Origin: Botrytis cinerea B05.10
Lineage: Eukaryota; Ascomycota; Leotiomycetes; Helotiales; Sclerotiniaceae
DNA length: 64,000 nt
Direction of reading: 5' to 3'
Assembly (NCBI RefSeq): GCF_000143535.2
Contig: NC_037320.1
Location: forward strand, 1,302,001 to 1,366,000
Shown here: piece by piece, positions 59,536-64,000 of the stretch
Layout: every line of letters starts with the position of its first letter
How positions within the stretch are numbered: the stretch's first letter is position 1
The notes under the pieces: generated by a model
What the model was told of the DNA's origin: nothing
The model's input: only the letters and a program-made list of their open reading frames with translations
The model's database searches: none
Program-made: the position numbers and the translations under genes

Positions 59536-61020
59536 TTTATATATAAAGGCAAATCTTAATACTATTTGAACTTTTTAATAAATACTTATATAAAAAAAAG
59601 GGTCTTCATTTTTTTGATTCATTTTGTATATTCGGATTTATTGAGTTCTATCAACATAGTATTAATAATAATTTTTATTTAGTTTATCAGATTATTAGAA
59701 ATCCATTTTAAAATATTTGAGCTACTTTATAATGAAGCAATTGTTAATCATATTTTTCAGCCTATTTCCTAATATCTTTTGATAAATTAATATCTAGTAT
59801 TTTCCCTTTATATCTTACTATAATCAACAAACTATAATTCATTCATATCTAATAAATTAAAACAAAGCACAACTATTCCTTCCTCCTTTTAATATAAAAA
59901 TAAAAAAGAAAAGAATCTTATAATATTATTATATATAAGATTATTCATTTATTTATTATCAATCCTATAATAAATAAAATAAGATTAAAAAGATATAAAA
60001 TCTAATATACTCGAATAAATAAAATAAAATATATCTTCTATAAATAAGATTTATATTATAATATTCTTTATTTTTAAATTTGAAAAGAAATTATATATAT
60101 AAGAAACAACAAAATATTATTTTTTAAATAAGAACTTTAATTATTATTTTCCCAAATTTCTTTTTTTATATATAATCCCTTTCCAAATGAATTTTTTAAA
60201 AATTATTTTTTATAATTATATTCTAATAAAACTATCTAAAAAATATAAATTATAAATTGAAAAGCTAATAAAATATAAAATTCAAATTGAAATTTATAAA
60301 TTAAATATAAAAATTAATTTCAATTATTTAAAAGATATTGAATATTTGTATTTCAAAAAATATTATTATATTTATTAAAAATGAAGTAGGAAATAATATT
60401 CTTAATCTTTAGGTTTTAGAATCTATAAATAAAGATAATATAAGTATAATAATAAATTTTGGATACCCTAAAATTATTAATATATTAAATTTATTATATA
60501 TATAAAATATAAATATAAATTGATTTATATTAGAATATAATAATCATAATTTCGATATTAATTTCTGTTTTAAGGATCTTGAATCTATTTTTAAAAAATA
60601 TAATTATTTTAATGAAATACAAAATATAGTGTTTTTGATTATAGCTGAGAATGATAATCTCAATACTTTTTAAGAAATTATAAAAGCTCTCAATTATTTA
60701 ATAAACCCTGTTATTGGTTTTGTAATAAAAAAGGATTCATTAATAATACTAAAGCTTGCTGAGATTAGTAATTCTATAATTAATGTTATTAATATATTGA
60801 AATAAAGATAAAAAGATTAGTATAAATAATCTTTCCTTTTAATTATATAATATAAACTTTAACAAATGATAGATAATCTTTTGAATAGTTTAAGTATATA
60901 TTATATATAATAAATTAAATAAAAAAATTTAGAATTAATATATTTTTAAAGTTATCTATTTTAATCTAATCCTTTATATAATATAATAATAATTATATAA
61001 TCTTTTATAATTTTATATAA
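59536..61020. other. AT-rich decayed DNA, nothing identified
   Basis: Strong AT bias, short ORFs only. Probably old repeats, but I could match it to no family. Confidence 0.4.
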
Positions 61021-62060
61021 AATAATAAAAATGATCTAATCAAATATGATAATAGTAAATCTATTTAAATTAATTAAAATATTATTGAAATTATTAATAT
61101 AAATTATAATAATGAGAATAATATTGAGCTTTATTATTCTTTTATATAATATTATTTTAGATTAAATATAAATAATATTTCTTAAGATTTTAATTATATT
61201 ATATAAGTTTTGGATATTAATTGTGAATATGAATTTTATAATATTATTGATAAAGAAGATATTGATGGTGAAGTATATTATTTAATAAATTAGATATCGA
61301 TCTTAATTCAAAATAAAATATTGAAAAAAGTAAAAGCTTAATTATTTATTAATCAATTTAAAATTTAATATCAATTTCAAAAAGCTATTTTAAAATTTGA
61401 ATATAATCCTTCACCTTATTATTAAGATTTCAATAAAAATTTGTTAAAAAAGTAATAATATAAAAAGATGGCGATAGAAGAGATAAGGGAAGATAATAAG
61501 AATAAATATATTCAAAATAGATAGGAATAAAAACAATAATAGCAAGGGAATATTAGTAATATTAATTATTTTAATGATAGCAATTCTAATTTAAATATTA
61601 AGGATAACAAATTCCAATTTATAAAATAATAAAAAGTCTCTTTAATATTTATCAATTATAATTTAATATTATCTTATAAATATAATAAAAGGCATTATTT
61701 TAGATAGTACTATATTTTTATAATATTTTTAATTAAGCAATTTGATATAGATAAAGTACAATCTCAAAGTCTTAATGAATATTTACTAATATTTATTAAT
61801 AAATATTATTACTATTTATTTACTTTTTCGAAATCATTTGATATTATTTTTAATAATATAATATATATAGGGATCTCAATTTGTTATAATAATATCATAT
61901 ATTTCAAAATATAAAAAGCAAAACTTTTAAATATTTGTAATATTGTTATATATTCTAAAGTGTAATTACTAATATTGTAAACAAAGAGAAATTCGGCTCA
62001 ATAAATATTAAACAAAAATAAAATATTTTTTAAAATAAAAAAGAGTAATTACTTTTAGAA
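61021..62060 (+). pseudogene. RIP-degraded ORF, weakly chromodomain-like, family unknown
   Basis: One plus-strand frame stays readable for about 1 kb, with stops that could be mutated Trp, Gln or Arg codons. Near 61207-61320 it reads DINCEYEF, then DKEDIDGEVYYLIN followed by a stop, which weakly resembles a chromodomain. A charged, Gln/Asn-rich stretch follows (KKMAIEEIREDNKNKY), then QFDIDKVQSQSLNEYLLIF. I do not recognise the protein. The consistent frame across independent motifs argues that it was once coding. Confidence 0.4.
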
Positions 62061-62779
62061 AAAGATTTATAATATTCTTTTATATCAAATCTAAAAGGCG
62101 ATTTAAATATAATATTTTATAAAACTAAAAAAGTAATGAAAAAAGCTTTACTAGATTCTTTTAGTTTTTTTAAATATATAAAAAGAAATAATTCTTTATT
62201 TGAATAGAAATATTCTATATATTTATCTTTCATTTTTATAAATGATTTTGAAAATAGAATATAAAATAATTCATTATTATTTCTTTTTTATTATAATTTA
62301 TAGTATAATCAAGATAATAAATCAAGTTAAGAATATAAAATAAGAATTGTAATAATCTATTAAATATATTTAAATGAAATCTTTAGAATTATAGTTTCTT
62401 TATTGATTTGATTATTTAATCAAAAGAGAAAGATATTAAATTAAAAAAAAACCTTTACTATTTTCTTTTTATAATTATTTATATTATTATATAATTATAT
62501 TTTAATTTCTGAAATTTATTAATAAATAATCAAATCTAGATTTATCAATTTCGGATTTGATATAAAAAGAGTATATTTTATTTTAATTCAATAATTCAAA
62601 TAATCTTGAAATAATTGATTTATATAATAGTTTAATTTTTATATTGATTTTAAGTTATTATATATATAAAAATCAATTATTGAAACAAATATCAAATAAT
62701 ATAATTTATTATTGAATAGGTCATTTTTATTTTAATTTATATTCTTTATATTTAATATATATTTTATTAATTATTTATT
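62061..62779. other. AT-rich decayed DNA upstream of the Fot1-type remnant
   Basis: No coding motif was seen. It may contain the left end of the transposon that follows, but I could not find a terminal repeat without the right end, which is outside the window. Confidence 0.35.
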
Positions 62780-64000
62780 ATGAAATTTATAAATAAAGAA
62801 GTATATTTATTTTTAGCTATTGAAGTTTTTTAAAAAAATAAAAAATTAAATATTCGAAAGATTACTCGATTATATAATATATTTTATATAATGATTAATT
62901 ATAAAATAAACGATTTAATTTTATATATAAAAATTTGAATGAATTATTATAAGATTACAAAATTGAAAGAGAAAGTAATTATTAAATATATATTTGATAT
63001 AAATTAAAAAGGATTTTTATTTAAAATTAAAGATATAAAAAATATAATAAATTATATTTTTGAATCAAGAAATATGAAATGTATTAAAAAGCTTTAAATA
63101 TATCGATTTGTAAAATATCGAATTGAATTAAAAATATATTTTAATTATATTTATAACTTTCAAAAAGCTTTCTATAAAGATCTTAAGTTTATTAAAAATT
63201 GATTTTGATTAATATCAAATATATAAGTAAAATATAATATTCAAAATTACAATTTTTATAATTTTAATAAAATAGATTTTATAATCGGAATTATAAATAC
63301 AATAATAATTATTATTAATATTAAGAAATATAATAAAAGTAAATCAATATAATTAGATAATCAAGAATAAATTATAATAATAATATATAGAAATAAAAAG
63401 AATAAAACTATTTCTTTATTTTTAATGGTTTAAAAATAGATTTATTTTTTTAATTAATATATTAAAATTAATCTTTCTATAAAATAGATTATTAAATCTA
63501 TAATTAATAAATAGAAAAATAATGAAATAGATTTAAAATAATTAAAATATTTCAATAAATATATTAAAAATCAAAGAAAGGGCAAATATTGAATATTGAT
63601 ATTAAATAAATATGAAAATTATAAATCAATAGTTTTTCAAATATATTATAAAAAGAATAATATTATATATTTATATTTATTAGTATATTTAAATTATTTA
63701 ATTCAGTTATTTAATATTAGCTGTTTTAATAATCTAAAATATTTATATAATAATCAAATTAATGAATTTATTAAGGTATATATTAATTATATTTCGAAAA
63801 TTAAATTCTTTATAATTTTTAAAGTTGTATATAAAGAATAGATTATTAATCAGAATATAAAATCAAGATTTCGAAAAATAGATTTAATATTATTTAATTC
63901 TAAAGCTATTTTTTTGAAATTAGATATTTAAATTCATGTATTTATTTTATTTCTTTTCAATTTAAATCAATAAATCTTTCAAACCCTTTATAATTCAATT
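62780..64000 (+). pseudogene. Fot1/pogo-type transposase remnant, RIP-degraded, runs off the window
   Basis: A single frame from the ATG at 62780 to the right edge follows the Fot1-family transposase pattern despite many stops: a helix-turn-helix start (KNKKLNIRKITRLYN), LKEKVIIKYIFDIN then KGFLFKIKDIKNI, the YRFVKYRIELK block, the NFNKIDFIIGII block (a decayed NFDETGF), an LILNKYENYKS block (a decayed LILDGHESH, so the second catalytic Asp is lost), NNIIYLYLLVY, and NQINEFIKVYINYISKIKFFIIFK, then KSGFRKIGLILFN near 63865-63900. It is a different and much older lineage than the intact element at 34058. Non-functional. Confidence 0.85.

Noticed and set aside
1..64000. tRNA, rRNA or CRISPR loci
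   Set aside because: I found no cloverleaf with conserved tRNA boxes, no rRNA words and no regular repeat-spacer array.

Overview
The window reads as a piece of a filamentous ascomycete genome, most likely a leotiomycete close to Botrytis or Sclerotinia. The evidence is the many short GT-AG introns (about 50-100 bp) in conserved fungal genes, a large AT-rich block of repeats with RIP-type (C-to-T / G-to-A) decay, and retrotransposon copies carrying a stretch that resembles a Botrytis small RNA as I remember it. The genus is an inference.

Positions 1 to about 30.9 kb are ordinary euchromatin. In order they hold: the 5' part of a family-X DNA polymerase (BRCT protein, pol4 type, minus, running off the left edge); a 2EXR-domain protein; an MFS sugar transporter; a TRAPP-II Trs65-like subunit (minus); the U1 snRNP splicing factor Prp40; the ribosome-recycling ABC protein Rli1/ABCE1 (minus); the chromatin remodeller Chd1; an MFS hexose transporter whose frame is broken by a 6-T run; and a Zn2Cys6 transcription-factor pseudogene (minus). 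I rebuilt exon structures by hand. Coding lengths divide by three for the 2EXR gene, the first transporter, Trs65, Prp40, Rli1 and Chd1. They fail to do so only for the hexose transporter, and the transcription factor has clear lesions. These are mostly housekeeping genes with no shared pathway.

From about 31.25 kb to the end is a nested repeat island. One chromodomain-integrase Ty3/gypsy family is present at least four times: element A (37,892-44,496, plus, TSD ATTTC); older element B (minus, split by A); element C (46,107-52,722, minus); and element D (52,963-59,535, minus, TSD TTTAT). D is the least damaged and its domains are readable. There is also a solo LTR at 31,684-32,281. Two LTRs of a second, copia-like family are present, one of them a solo LTR nested inside an LTR of B. 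An intact pogo/Fot1-type DNA transposon (34,058-35,911) sits undamaged among the ruins, and a heavily mutated Fot1-type transposase runs off the right edge.

The most notable observations are: an antisense ORF at the 3' end of the gypsy family, present in three copies; four different upstream modules in otherwise homologous LTRs; a primer-binding site that does not look tRNA-like but can pair with the element's own LTR; the tandem 17-bp repeats inside the pogo TIRs; a 12-nt microexon carrying an Fe-S cysteine in Rli1; and the pseudogenised transcription factor at the euchromatin/repeat border.
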